Below, in pieces: positions 24,392-32,115 of a DNA stretch of 35,791 nucleotides. Numbering within the stretch: the first letter of the stretch is position 1; each line of letters begins with the position of its first letter. This stretch comes from Yes71-27 sp040758635 (GTDB lineage: Bacteria > Bacillota > Desulfotomaculia > Desulfotomaculales > Ammonificaceae). The DNA lies in the NCBI GenBank assembly GCA_040758635.1, contig JBFLVI010000022.1, positions 1 through 35,791 of the forward strand, written 5' to 3'. The notes under the pieces are model-generated. The model was not told the DNA's origin. It was given only the letters and a program-made list of their open reading frames with translations, and made no database searches. Made by a program: the position numbers and the translations under genes.

Positions 24392-26439
24392 TAACCCTTC
24401 GCCCCCACTCTCTTTTTCATCCTTCCGCCTTCATCCTGCCGCCTTTTCCTTGCAGCGCCTTCCCGCGCCGCCAACTCCGCCCGCAACTCCAAAAGGATGT
24501 CCCGCAACTGGGCCGCTAACTCGAATTCCAACTGCTTCGCCGCCTCCCGCATCTGCTTCTCGTAGGCCTTCGTGAGCTGCCGGAGCTGCGCCGTCGTCAT
24601 CTCCCGCGGCCGCAGCGTATAAACGCCCTTTTCCTCGGCAACTTTTGTCGCCTCGATCACGTCCCGCACGGGCTTTTGCACCGTCTGCGGGACAATGCCG
24701 TGTTTCTCGTTATAGGCCAGTTGCAAGCGCCGCCGCCGCTCCGTCTCGGCGATCGCCCGCTGCATCGAGCCGGTCACCGCATCGGCGTAGAGGACCACCA
24801 AGCCGTTCACGTTCCGGGCCGCCCGCCCGGCGGTCTGAATGAGCGAGCGCTCCGAACGCAGGTAGCCCTCCTTATCGGCGTCCAGGATGGCGACCAGGCT
24901 CACTTCGGGCAGGTCCAGCCCCTCCCGCAACAGGTTGATCCCCACCAGGACGTCGAAAGTACCCAGCCGGAGGTCCCGGATGATGGCCATCCGCTCCAGG
25001 GTGTCAATGTCCGAATGGAGGTAGCGCACCTTTACGCCGGCTTCCCGGAGGTAGTCGGCCAGGTCCTCCGCCATTCGCTTCGTCAGCGTCGTCACCAGCA
25101 CCCGCTCGCCCCGTGCCGTTCGGGTCCGGATTTCCCCCAGAAGGTCATCTATCTGTCCCTGCGTCGGCCGCACCACTAAGGGCGGGTCCACCAGCCCCGT
25201 CGGCCGCACGATCTGCTCCACCACCTGCGCGCTGTGCTCCAGTTCGTAGTCCCCGGGAGTCGCCGAAACGAAGACCACCTGGTTTACCCGCTGGATGAAT
25301 TCCCCGAACCTGAGCGGCCGGTTGTCAAAGGCCGAAGGCAGGCGGAAACCGTATTCCACCAGTGCCTCCTTCCGCGAGCGGTCGCCTTCATACATCCCGT
25401 GGAGCTGCGGAATCGCCACGTGCGACTCGTCAACAAAAATCAAAAAATCTTGCGGAAAGTAATCCAAAAGCGTGTAGGGCGGCTCGCCGGGCGCCCGGCC
25501 GGTAAGGTAGCGGGAGTAATTCTCGATTCCCTTGCAGTACCCGACCTCCCGGAGCATCTCCAGGTCAAAACGGGTGCGGTTCTGCAGCCGCTGCGCCTCT
25601 AACAGCTTACCCTGCCGCTCGAACCAGGCCACCCTCTCCGCGAGCTCCGCCTCGATGGCTGCGATGATTTCTTCCCACCGGTCATTCCCGGTAACGTAGT
25701 GGGTAGCCGGGAAAAAGGAGACGTGGTAGCGCTCTCCGAGGATGTTCCCCGCAAGAGGGTCGAACTCTAAGATGCGCTCCACCTCGTCCCCGAAAAACTC
25801 CACCCGGACCGCGCGTTCCGATTCGGCCGCCGGGAAAACGTCCACCACGTCGCCGCGCACCCGGAACTTGCCGCGGGTAAAGTTAATATCGTTGCGCTCG
25901 TAGCGGATCTGGACTAACTTCCGCAGCACCGCGTCCCGGTTGTAGCTTTCCCCGCGGCGCAGCGAAACCACCTGCGCCGCGTAATCCACCGGGTTGCCCA
26001 GGCTGTAGATACAGGAGACGCTGGCCACAATGATCACGTCGCGCCGCTCAAGCACCGCCGCCGTCGCCGCGTGCCGCAGCTTATCAATCTCCTCGTTGAT
26101 CAGCGAGTCCTTCTCGATATAGAGGTCGGCCTGCGGCAGGTAGGCCTCCGGCTGGTAGTAGTCGTAGTAGCTGACGAAGTATTCCACCGCGTTCTCCGGG
26201 AAAAACTCCTTGAACTCGCTGCAAAGCTGCGCCGCCAGCGTCTTGTTCGGCGCCAAAACCAGCGTGGGCCGCCCGGTCTGCGCAATCACATTTGCCATCG
26301 TAAAGGTCTTTCCGGAGCCGGTTACGCCCAAAAGCGTCTGCATCCGGCAACCTTTTTCCAGCCCGGCGACGAGCTTCTCAATCGCCTGCGGCTGGTCCCC
26401 CGCCGGCGCAAAGGGCGAATGCAGTTTAAAAGCGCTCAA
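24391..26439 (-). CDS. uvrB: Excinuclease ABC subunit B
   Basis: A 682-residue superfamily 2 helicase-like damage-verification protein. Walker A GVTGSGKT is at residues 38-45, the beta-hairpin YYDYYQPEAYLP near 95, DESHVAIPQ (DEAD-like) in the middle, and QTAGRAARN near 545. The C-terminal UVR domain (residues about 620-660) pairs with UvrC. The likely start is the TTG at 26439, giving the standard SAFKLHSPFAPAGDQPQAI N-terminus. A -10 promoter box lies about 37 nt upstream, so the open frame extending to 26529 cannot be coding on this transcript. The ribosome site is weak (GATAGG). No LexA-type operator was recognised nearby. Confidence 0.95.
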   Translation of the reverse strand: MSAFKLHSPFAPAGDQPQAIEKLVAGLEKGCRMQTLLGVTGSGKTFTMANVIAQTGRPTLVLAPNKTLAAQLCSEFKEFFPENAVEYFVSYYDYYQPEAYLPQADLYIEKDSLINEEIDKLRHAATAAVLERRDVIIVASVSCIYSLGNPVDYAAQVVSLRRGESYNRDAVLRKLVQIRYERNDINFTRGKFRVRGDVVDVFPAAESERAVRVEFFGDEVERILEFDPLAGNILGERYHVSFFPATHYVTGNDRWEEIIAAIEAELAERVAWFERQGKLLEAQRLQNRTRFDLEMLREVGYCKGIENYSRYLTGRAPGEPPYTLLDYFPQDFLIFVDESHVAIPQLHGMYEGDRSRKEALVEYGFRLPSAFDNRPLRFGEFIQRVNQVVFVSATPGDYELEHSAQVVEQIVRPTGLVDPPLVVRPTQGQIDDLLGEIRTRTARGERVLVTTLTKRMAEDLADYLREAGVKVRYLHSDIDTLERMAIIRDLRLGTFDVLVGINLLREGLDLPEVSLVAILDADKEGYLRSERSLIQTAGRAARNVNGLVVLYADAVTGSMQRAIAETERRRRLQLAYNEKHGIVPQTVQKPVRDVIEATKVAEEKGVYTLRPREMTTAQLRQLTKAYEKQMREAAKQLEFELAAQLRDILLELRAELAAREGAARKRRQDEGGRMKKRVGAKG

Positions 26440-26475
26440 CCTATCACGCTCGCACCCGTGTTCTTCTACGAATAG

Positions 26476-26484
26476 ATTATACCA
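26476..26484 (-). promoter_or_regulatory. Extended -10 promoter for uvrB(A)
   Basis: On the minus strand TGGTATAAT is an extended -10 (TGn-TATAAT) about 37 nt before the uvrB TTG and just after the mscS terminator. The -35 region (GAGGGG) is poor, as is common with extended -10 promoters. Confidence 0.6.
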
Positions 26485-26486
26485 CA

Positions 26487-26510
26487 GAAAATAAAACCCC
26501 CTCCGAGGGG
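26487..26510 (-). terminator. Intrinsic terminator after mscS
   Basis: On the minus strand CCCCT-CGG-AGGGG is followed by GGTTTTATTTTC. It lies about 40 nt beyond the mscS stop codon and immediately before the uvrB promoter. Confidence 0.75.
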
Positions 26511-26549
26511 TAGCGCACTGACGATCCATTCCGGGCCTTTGAAACCCCG

Positions 26550-27605
26550 CTACCTACTCCCGTTGTCTTGTAAACTCGTATCCTTCAAATAGACCGTCCT
26601 AATCGGGAAGGGAATTTCAATATCTTCTTCGGCGTAACGTTTATGCAACCGCTTGATAAATTCGTGCTTGACCGGGTACTGGTCAACGAATTCCTTTACC
26701 CGCAGGACCACCGTGAAGTTGATCCTGAAATCGCCGAAGGTGTGGTAGCGGATGAAAGGGTCGAACTCCGGTACGCCGCCGGGAACCTCCTTCATCACCT
26801 CCCGGGCCACCTCAATTGTGACCCGCTCTACCTTGTCCAGGTCGCTGGTGTAGCTGACACCGACCTGCACCAGCACCGACATCTCCTGCTCCGGCAAATA
26901 ATAGTTCGTAACAATCGCCGACGCTAACTTGGCGTTCGGCACGATGACCATGTTGTTGGGAAGCATTCTAATCGTCGTATTCCGCCAGTTCATATCCTCG
27001 ACGTATCCCTCTTCCCCCGTTTCGAGCCTGACGTAGTCACCCGGCTTTATCTGCCTGGAGGCGATGACGTGAATCCCCGAAAAAAGGTTGGAGAGCGTAT
27101 CCTGAAGCGCAAGGGCCACGGCGAGACCGCCGACGCCGAGGGCCGTCAGGACGGGCGTGATGGAGATCCCCAGCGTCTGCAGCGTGACCAGCAGACCGAC
27201 GATGAAGACCAACAGCTTGGTGATGTTGACCAACAACGTGGTAGAAGGCAAAACCCCCGCGGCTTTTTCCGCATACAGATTGATAAAACCGCCGGCCATG
27301 CGCATCAAAACCAGCGTCGCGGAAAAGATCGCGAGGACCACAAGGATCTTGCCGAGGAGGTTCTGGATGTTGGGCGGTAGAGAAACCGTGAGGGTTGCGC
27401 CGTAAATGCCGGCCAAAAGCCCCCAGAAAACCACTATCCTGCGGAAAGAGCCGACGATAATCTCGTCACCCTGCCACTTCGTCCGGCGGGCCACGCGATG
27501 AATTCCAGCCACAACCACTTTTTCCAAGATTATCCCAGCAAAGAAGCCGCCGATCACTAAAGCCGTAAGCAGGACCGTTTTCGATAACAAGACCTCTACC
27601 GCCAT
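26550..27605 (-). CDS. MscS-family small-conductance mechanosensitive channel
   Basis: A 351-residue membrane protein with about five hydrophobic segments. The pore-lining helix region reads LTALGVGGLAVALALQDTLSNLFSG, the Gly/Ala-rich TM3 motif of MscS. The cytoplasmic beta domain follows (IKPGDYVRLETGEEGYVEDMNWRNTTIRMLPNN), then the alpha/beta vestibule. Such channels open under membrane tension and let solutes escape during hypo-osmotic shock. The ATG has GGAGG 5 nt upstream. It lies downstream of two compatible-solute biosynthesis genes, consistent with an osmotic-response neighbourhood. It has its own terminator and probably its own promoter. Confidence 0.92.
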   Translation of the reverse strand: MAVEVLLSKTVLLTALVIGGFFAGIILEKVVVAGIHRVARRTKWQGDEIIVGSFRRIVVFWGLLAGIYGATLTVSLPPNIQNLLGKILVVLAIFSATLVLMRMAGGFINLYAEKAAGVLPSTTLLVNITKLLVFIVGLLVTLQTLGISITPVLTALGVGGLAVALALQDTLSNLFSGIHVIASRQIKPGDYVRLETGEEGYVEDMNWRNTTIRMLPNNMVIVPNAKLASAIVTNYYLPEQEMSVLVQVGVSYTSDLDKVERVTIEVAREVMKEVPGGVPEFDPFIRYHTFGDFRINFTVVLRVKEFVDQYPVKHEFIKRLHKRYAEEDIEIPFPIRTVYLKDTSLQDNGSR

Positions 27606-27728
27606 CTAAACCTCCGGTGTTACGGGTGTTACTTCAGTATATACCATATTTCGACTATAATAACCATCCCAACTCAGGAGGCCGCTGCACCCAGCACTCA
27701 ACTCTGTGGTACAACCTGCGACTCTTCT

Positions 27729-27874
27729 CCAAAATAGTCTTCTTTCTCCAGGCACGGCAATGAGCGGCGCATTACGGCGTCAGGCTCGCTGTCCGAATCC
27801 TCACGTACTTCCCTGTACGCTCCGAGCTTCGCCTTCCTTGTACTGCTTGCTCCTTGCCGCGTTCCGCCGATGTT
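27729..27874 (-). ncRNA. Dispersed structured-RNA candidate, copy 2
   Basis: This is homologous end to end with 6401-6554. The closing helix pairs 27849-27862 with 27752-27765 (12 of 14 positions, one G-U). The CGTAC/GTACG hairpin has a 6-nt loop differing in sequence from copy 1. Conserved single-stranded-looking blocks include AAGGAAGGCGAAGC, GTGAGGA and GCGAGCCTGACGC. No coding frame is conserved between the copies beyond what the nucleotide similarity forces. It lies on the same strand as, and upstream of, mscS. Confidence 0.55.
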
Positions 27875-27965
27875 ACGCTGCTGCGTTTGAGTCACCGGCT
27901 TGCGGGTCCGGGTCCATATCTTCGTACCCGGTGGCAACAATGAAATCGTCATGAATGATTCCCAT
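27873..27965 (-). CDS. Possible 30-codon ORF or gene remnant
   Basis: An ATG frame encodes an acidic 30-residue peptide (starting MGIIHDDFIVATGYEDMD). Its TAA stop is made by the first bases of structured-RNA copy 2. No ribosome site precedes it. It may be the stub of a gene interrupted by the element, or chance. Confidence 0.2.
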   Translation of the reverse strand: MGIIHDDFIVATGYEDMDPDPQAGDSNAAA

Positions 27966-27969
27966 GGTA

Positions 27970-30168
27970 TTAAAGCATGGACGTCTCGACCGGTTGGGGC
28001 GCCAGTTCGCTCAAAAGCGACAGCACTTCTTTGTGTGACAGAAGGCTGAACCGGGCCTGCGAAGGGCTCAGGCCGACTTTGATGGAATACGCGGTATCCG
28101 GAAGAGCGGCGAAAATATCCTCGTCCGTCCAGTCGTCCCCTACCGCCAGAACGAAATCCCACTTGTCTCCCGTGACCCAGCGGAGCGCAGCCTTCCCCTT
28201 GTTGATCCCGATGTTCTTGACCTCAATCACCTTGCTGCCCTCCAGTACCTGAAGGTGCAGGTTGGCGGTGAGCTCAACCAGGTGATTCATCAGTTCCCTC
28301 GCCCGCAGCGAACCCAGCTCCGGCTCCGCCTTCCGGTAGTGGAAGACGAGCGCAAACTCCTTTTCTTCAATGAAAGAGCCCGGGGTCCGGTCCGCAAAAA
28401 ACTCGAGGATCGGACGGATTTCTTCCTTCCACTCGTTGGTGAGCGGTTCGATCATTTCCCAGTCCTTACCTCTCTCCTTCACCCACAATCCGTGCTCCGC
28501 AATTAACGCGACGTCCAAAGAGCCAAACCATTTTTCCAGGGTGTTTTTGTCCCGCCCGCTTATCAGCACAACCTCGTTCCCGGGATCGGCGGCCAGTCGC
28601 GCCAGCAGCGTCAACACCTCTCCGCCGGGTTTTGCATCCTGGGGCCGGTTATAGAACCGGACAAGCGTCCCGTCGTAGTCAAGGAGAATCAGGCGGCGGC
28701 TGCTCCCTTGAAAGCCGGCGGCCAGTTTTTCCTTCATCCGGGCGTCCAAACGCTTTACTAACAGCCCTTCGTGGCGTTTCCTGGTTTCGACCAGTTTTTC
28801 GATGAATCTCTCGGCCCACTCCGCGACGTTCCAGCGTTTCAGCCTGTTCTGCATCATCCGGTTGCGCGCCACCTGCTCCTCCTCGGGCATCTTAAGGGCC
28901 TCGTTCAGCGCTTCCGCTATTTCCGCCTTGTTATTCGGATTTATCACCAGGGCTTCTGCCAACTCGCTTGCCGCGCCGGCCATTTCACTGATGATCAACA
29001 CCCCTTTTCCGTCCTTCTTGGTGGCAATATACTCCTTTGCAATGAGGTTCATGCCGTCCCGGAGGGGCGTAATCAGCGCCGCATCGGAAACACAGTACAT
29101 CGCCGCCAGCGGATAAAACGACAGGGAACGGCTGAGGTACCGGATGGGCGTCCAGCTCACGGTTCCGTACCGGCCGTTGATCCGCCCCACCAGCTCGTCT
29201 ACCTCTCGCTTCAGAAGACGGTACTGGTCCAGGTTCGACCGGGAAGGAGCCGTCACTAAAATCAGGGTGACTTTTTCGTGCCACTGCGGATACTTCCTCA
29301 GGAAAAGGTCAAACGCTTCCAGGCGCTGGGGAATCCCCTTGGTATAATCTAACCGGTCGATTGACAGGATAACCCGCGTGTTGCCCAACTGCTGCCGCAG
29401 CGATCTGATTTCATTCTGCACTTCGGCGGCGTCGCTGGCCTTGGAAAACCGGTCGTAATCAATCCCCATCGGAAAGCAGTCCACCTTGACCACGCGGTTC
29501 CCTGTAATGATTTCCCCGAGCTTGTGGTCGTGGCCCAACAAACGGAGCACGCTGCTCAAGAAATGTCGTGCGTAATCGTAAGTGTGGAAACCGATAAGGT
29601 CGGCTCCCAAAAGACCCTCCAGAATCTCCCGGCGCCAGGGCAACAACCGGAACAACTCGAAAGAAGGGAAGGGTATGTGAAGGAAAAAGCCGATCGCCGC
29701 CTCCGGTAACTTTTCCCGCAAAAGCCTGGGCAGAAGCATTAAATGGTAGTCGTGAACCCAGATGACGTCGCCCGGTTTTGCCATTTCCAGGACTTTGCTG
29801 CAAAAAATCTGGTTCACGTGCTCGTACGCCTTCCAGTATATATCGTCATAAACGGTGTATACGGGAAAGTAATGAAAAAGCGGCCAGACCGTCTTGTTGC
29901 TGAATCCCCCGTAGTACCTTTCTGCTTCCAGCGGTGAAAGGAATACCGGGTAGCAGTTGAAGTCGGCCAGTAGTCTTTCCTTGATCTCTCTGTATGCTTC
30001 TTTTTCCTGGATCTCGCCGGGCCACCCGACCCAAATGCTTTCCTGTGCCCCGGAAACAGACTTCAGGCCCGTGGCCAGCCCCCCGATACTTGGCAGGAAG
30101 TGGTAGCCGTCTCTTCTCTTGACAACGGTAACCGGAAGCCTGTTCGAGACAATTAACAGCCTGCCCAA
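27970..30168 (-). CDS. Bifunctional trehalose-6-phosphate synthase/phosphatase
   Basis: A 732-residue fusion. The N-terminal GT20 domain (about residues 1-470) makes trehalose 6-phosphate from a nucleotide-glucose and glucose 6-phosphate; it opens RLLIVSNRLPVTV and contains GGLATGL, WVHDYHLMLLP, DRLDYTKGIPQRLEAF and LRDGMNLIAKEY. The C-terminal HAD-type phosphatase has LLDYDGTL, VLISGRDKNTLEKWFG and GDDWTDEDIF, and releases trehalose. I choose the TTG at 30168, which gives the standard OtsA-like N-terminus, with GGGGTG upstream. The open frame extending to 30312 probably includes leader sequence. Trehalose is a compatible solute; the neighbours are glutamate 2,3-aminomutase and MscS. Confidence 0.92.
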   Translation of the reverse strand: MGRLLIVSNRLPVTVVKRRDGYHFLPSIGGLATGLKSVSGAQESIWVGWPGEIQEKEAYREIKERLLADFNCYPVFLSPLEAERYYGGFSNKTVWPLFHYFPVYTVYDDIYWKAYEHVNQIFCSKVLEMAKPGDVIWVHDYHLMLLPRLLREKLPEAAIGFFLHIPFPSFELFRLLPWRREILEGLLGADLIGFHTYDYARHFLSSVLRLLGHDHKLGEIITGNRVVKVDCFPMGIDYDRFSKASDAAEVQNEIRSLRQQLGNTRVILSIDRLDYTKGIPQRLEAFDLFLRKYPQWHEKVTLILVTAPSRSNLDQYRLLKREVDELVGRINGRYGTVSWTPIRYLSRSLSFYPLAAMYCVSDAALITPLRDGMNLIAKEYIATKKDGKGVLIISEMAGAASELAEALVINPNNKAEIAEALNEALKMPEEEQVARNRMMQNRLKRWNVAEWAERFIEKLVETRKRHEGLLVKRLDARMKEKLAAGFQGSSRRLILLDYDGTLVRFYNRPQDAKPGGEVLTLLARLAADPGNEVVLISGRDKNTLEKWFGSLDVALIAEHGLWVKERGKDWEMIEPLTNEWKEEIRPILEFFADRTPGSFIEEKEFALVFHYRKAEPELGSLRARELMNHLVELTANLHLQVLEGSKVIEVKNIGINKGKAALRWVTGDKWDFVLAVGDDWTDEDIFAALPDTAYSIKVGLSPSQARFSLLSHKEVLSLLSELAPQPVETSML

Positions 30169-30350
30169 GTGTGGCCACACCCCTCTCGCTTGCCTAATGT
30201 TTGCCTCAAAGAAAATTCCGGGAGATTTCGTCGGAATGACACTGCCAACCTCAGTATAATAAATTTCTCCCGGCCGAATCCAGCATTTATGGAAAGTCTC
30301 CGAGGATCCCATACCGCCAATTTACTTGTGACAGTGTCGGCGGGCCCGAA

Positions 30351-31661
30351 TCATTTTGTTTTTCTCTCCCCTGCTCCGACCTTGGTTACGTAATGTACTA
30401 TGCGTTTTTCCCAGGTACGCAGGACAACCTTGCCGGGTTTTTGGTCCACGACATAGGCCGGCGTCACCGGCGTTTTGCCCAGCCCACCGGGGGCATTGAT
30501 GATGTACGTCGGAACGGCCAGACCGGAGGTGTAACCGCGCAGTTGCTCCATGATCTGGACCCCCTCCTCCACCGGGGTGACAAAATGGCCGGTTCCCTGC
30601 ACGTTCTTGGCCTGGAAGAGGTAGTAAGGGCGAACACGGATCTTCAGCAACTCCTGATTCAGGCGGCGCATCACGAACGGGTCGTTGTTCACGTTGCGCA
30701 AAAGCACAGACTGGTTGCCCAGAACCACCCCGGCCCGGATCAAGAGGTCGCAGGCGCGCGCCGCCTCCCTGGTTACCTCAAGCGGGTGGTTGAACTGGGT
30801 ATTGATGTAAATCGGCGGGTATTTAGCCAGCACTGCACAAAGCTCCTCGGTAATGCGCTGCGGCAACGTCACCGGCGTCCGCGTACCCAACCGCTTAATC
30901 TCAACGTGCGGAATCCGGTGTAGCTCCGCCAGCAACCAGTCGAGCTGGTGGTCCGACAAGAGCAGGGCGTCTCCCCCGGTCACCAGTACGTCCCGGATCT
31001 CGGGATTGGACCGGATATAGTCCAGCGCAACCTCCAGCACCCAATGGGGCTGGTGCCGGTCAACCTCCCCGATATTGCGCCGCCGCTGACAGTGCCGGCA
31101 GTACATCGGACACATGTTGGTAACGTTGATGATCAGGCGGTCGGGATAGCGCCGCGTGATCCCGGGAGCCGGTGAAGTCAGTTCCTCGGACATCGGGTCA
31201 AGACTGCCGCCGCAATCCTTCAGTTCCTCCAGTGACGGCACGGCCTGGCGCCAAACCGGACTCTTGGGTCCTGCCGCCGCAACGAGCGCGGCGTAATAAG
31301 GTGAGATGGCCCAGCGGTAGCGCCTGGCTACCTTATCGACATCCGCCAGGGTAGCGAGCGGCAAACCGGTGACCTGCGCCAGCGTTTCGGTGGAATTAAT
31401 CCGGTTGCGCATCTGCCAGTGCCAGTCTTCCCAATCTGAAGGCGAAGCTCTAAGAACCCTCAAAATCCTTTCCCGGCAATGGTCAATTCTTTCGGCCCAG
31501 GTGAAGCCGGAAGGGATGTGGTCGCGGACCGCCAGATAATCGGCAATACGGCTTTTTAGTTCCGCCGCCCGCGCAAGGGCAACCAGCCGCTTTTCTTGCG
31601 GGGTTAAAACAGCAAGGTCCAGGCACTCATTGGAAACGGTCATTAGATCGTGCGTAGTCAT
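30351..31661 (-). CDS. eam: Glutamate 2,3-aminomutase (radical SAM, KamA family)
   Basis: A 436-residue PLP/radical-SAM enzyme. The cluster motif CPMYCRHC supplies C184, C188 and C191. The family is lysine 2,3-aminomutase, but the two Asp residues that bind the lysine side-chain amine (QCD and VDAPGG contexts in the clostridial enzyme) are Lys352 (LFQAKNV) and Asn389 (YIINAPGG) here. This Lys/Asn pair, 37 residues apart, is the known signature of glutamate 2,3-aminomutase, which makes beta-glutamate, a compatible solute. No ablB acetyltransferase is adjacent, as would be expected for N-acetyl-beta-lysine synthesis. The ATG at 31661 has GGGGGTGA upstream. A c-di-AMP riboswitch and terminator lie in its leader. 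The family is certain; the substrate is a strong inference. Confidence 0.85.
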   Translation of the reverse strand: MTTHDLMTVSNECLDLAVLTPQEKRLVALARAAELKSRIADYLAVRDHIPSGFTWAERIDHCRERILRVLRASPSDWEDWHWQMRNRINSTETLAQVTGLPLATLADVDKVARRYRWAISPYYAALVAAAGPKSPVWRQAVPSLEELKDCGGSLDPMSEELTSPAPGITRRYPDRLIINVTNMCPMYCRHCQRRRNIGEVDRHQPHWVLEVALDYIRSNPEIRDVLVTGGDALLLSDHQLDWLLAELHRIPHVEIKRLGTRTPVTLPQRITEELCAVLAKYPPIYINTQFNHPLEVTREAARACDLLIRAGVVLGNQSVLLRNVNNDPFVMRRLNQELLKIRVRPYYLFQAKNVQGTGHFVTPVEEGVQIMEQLRGYTSGLAVPTYIINAPGGLGKTPVTPAYVVDQKPGKVVLRTWEKRIVHYVTKVGAGERKTK

Positions 31662-31676
31662 CCGTATCACCCCCGT

Positions 31677-31711
31677 CAAAATGAAGCGCTCCGGAGTTCC
31701 TTCCGGAGCGC
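31677..31711 (-). terminator. Terminator-like hairpin of the riboswitch expression platform
   Basis: A perfect 10-bp stem (GCGCTCCGGA at 31686-31695, TCCGGAGCGC at 31702-31711) with a 6-nt loop is followed on the minus strand by TTCATTTTG. It lies between the c-di-AMP aptamer and the eam ribosome site, the right place for premature termination. The T-run is interrupted, so strength is uncertain. Confidence 0.65.
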
Positions 31712-31748
31712 GCAGAATAGCAAACACCTGCCACGCCTCATGGCAAAG

Positions 31749-31947
31749 CCGTCTTTCCACGCTTACGAGGTTAGCTGACGGGTTCGGGTCGAAAGCTAAC
31801 CCTACCCGACACTCAACTCGCTTCTCCTCCCTTTGTTATGATCCGGGATAAACCATTAGCCCAACGAATAATAAGACAAAAGTTGAGTGCCGGGATTCAC
31901 CCCAAAAACTGGTTCCCCCGCTTCTCCGAAGAGAACTCAGCGATCTA
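31749..31947 (-). promoter_or_regulatory. ydaO-type cyclic di-AMP riboswitch aptamer
   Basis: In the leader of eam the minus strand carries the conserved blocks of this class in order: GATCGCTGAG, CGGGGGAACC, TTTTTGGGGTGAATC, GGGTAGGGTTAG, TTCGACCCGAACCCGTCAGC, then TAACCTCGTAAGCGT and GGAAAG. The CTTTC after GGGTTAG can pair with the terminal GAAAG, as in known structures. The variable stem between GTGAATC and GGTAGGG is enlarged to a 90-nt inverted repeat (31805-31894). Riboswitches of this class typically switch genes off when c-di-AMP binds, and control potassium/osmolyte and cell-wall genes. Confidence 0.93.
31805..31894. repeat. 90-nt inverted-repeat module inside the riboswitch
   Basis: The termini CCCGACACTCAACT and AGTTGAGTGCCGGG pair with one mismatch. 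The subterminal GTCTTATTA (minus strand) also occurs near the end of the 99-nt module at 35674-35772, whose termini are CCCAGCACTCAG. It forms the variable stem of the aptamer. Confidence 0.5.
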
Positions 31948-31966
31948 TTCGGTTTTCGTTAAATAA

Positions 31967-31995
31967 ATTCTAACAGATGGCGCAATCCTTGTCAA
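31967..31995 (-). promoter_or_regulatory. Strong sigma-A promoter for the riboswitch-eam transcript
   Basis: Minus strand: -35 TTGACA (31990-31995), a 17-nt spacer, and -10 TAGAAT (31967-31972). Transcription would start near 31960, just ahead of the aptamer. The leader is therefore about 300 nt. Confidence 0.9.
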
Positions 31996-32115
31996 TACAA
32001 CCGGTTAGGTTGTTTTACCTCTTCAGACCCGTACCCTCCCTACGACTCAGGAATTATCGCAGTCGCCTGCCCGTTCGGCAGCACTTCCAGCAGCCGCAGC
32101 GCAACAGCGACCCTA

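Larger units (their letters stand above)
27606..27969. other. Intergenic region between trehalose gene and mscS
   Basis: This 364-nt gap contains, from the trehalose gene towards mscS, a possible 30-codon remnant (27873-27965), structured-RNA copy 2 (27729-27874), a single inverted-repeat end (CCCAGCACTCAACT, 27690-27703) and a possible mscS promoter (TGG-TATATA on the minus strand, -10 at 27638-27643; no clear -35). Confidence 0.5.

Noticed and set aside
26440..26529. 30-codon N-terminal extension of uvrB
   Set aside because: It contains the extended -10 box and the mscS terminator, and conserved UvrB sequence begins only after the TTG.
26440..26549. SOS (LexA) operator upstream of uvrB
   Set aside because: No CGAAC-N4-GTTCG-like palindrome was found; the closest string, GAACACGGGTGCG, lacks the right half.
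27698..28162. 154-codon minus-strand frame over the end of the trehalose gene
   Set aside because: It is out of frame with the conserved phosphatase domain, and its remainder is a translation of the repeated element.
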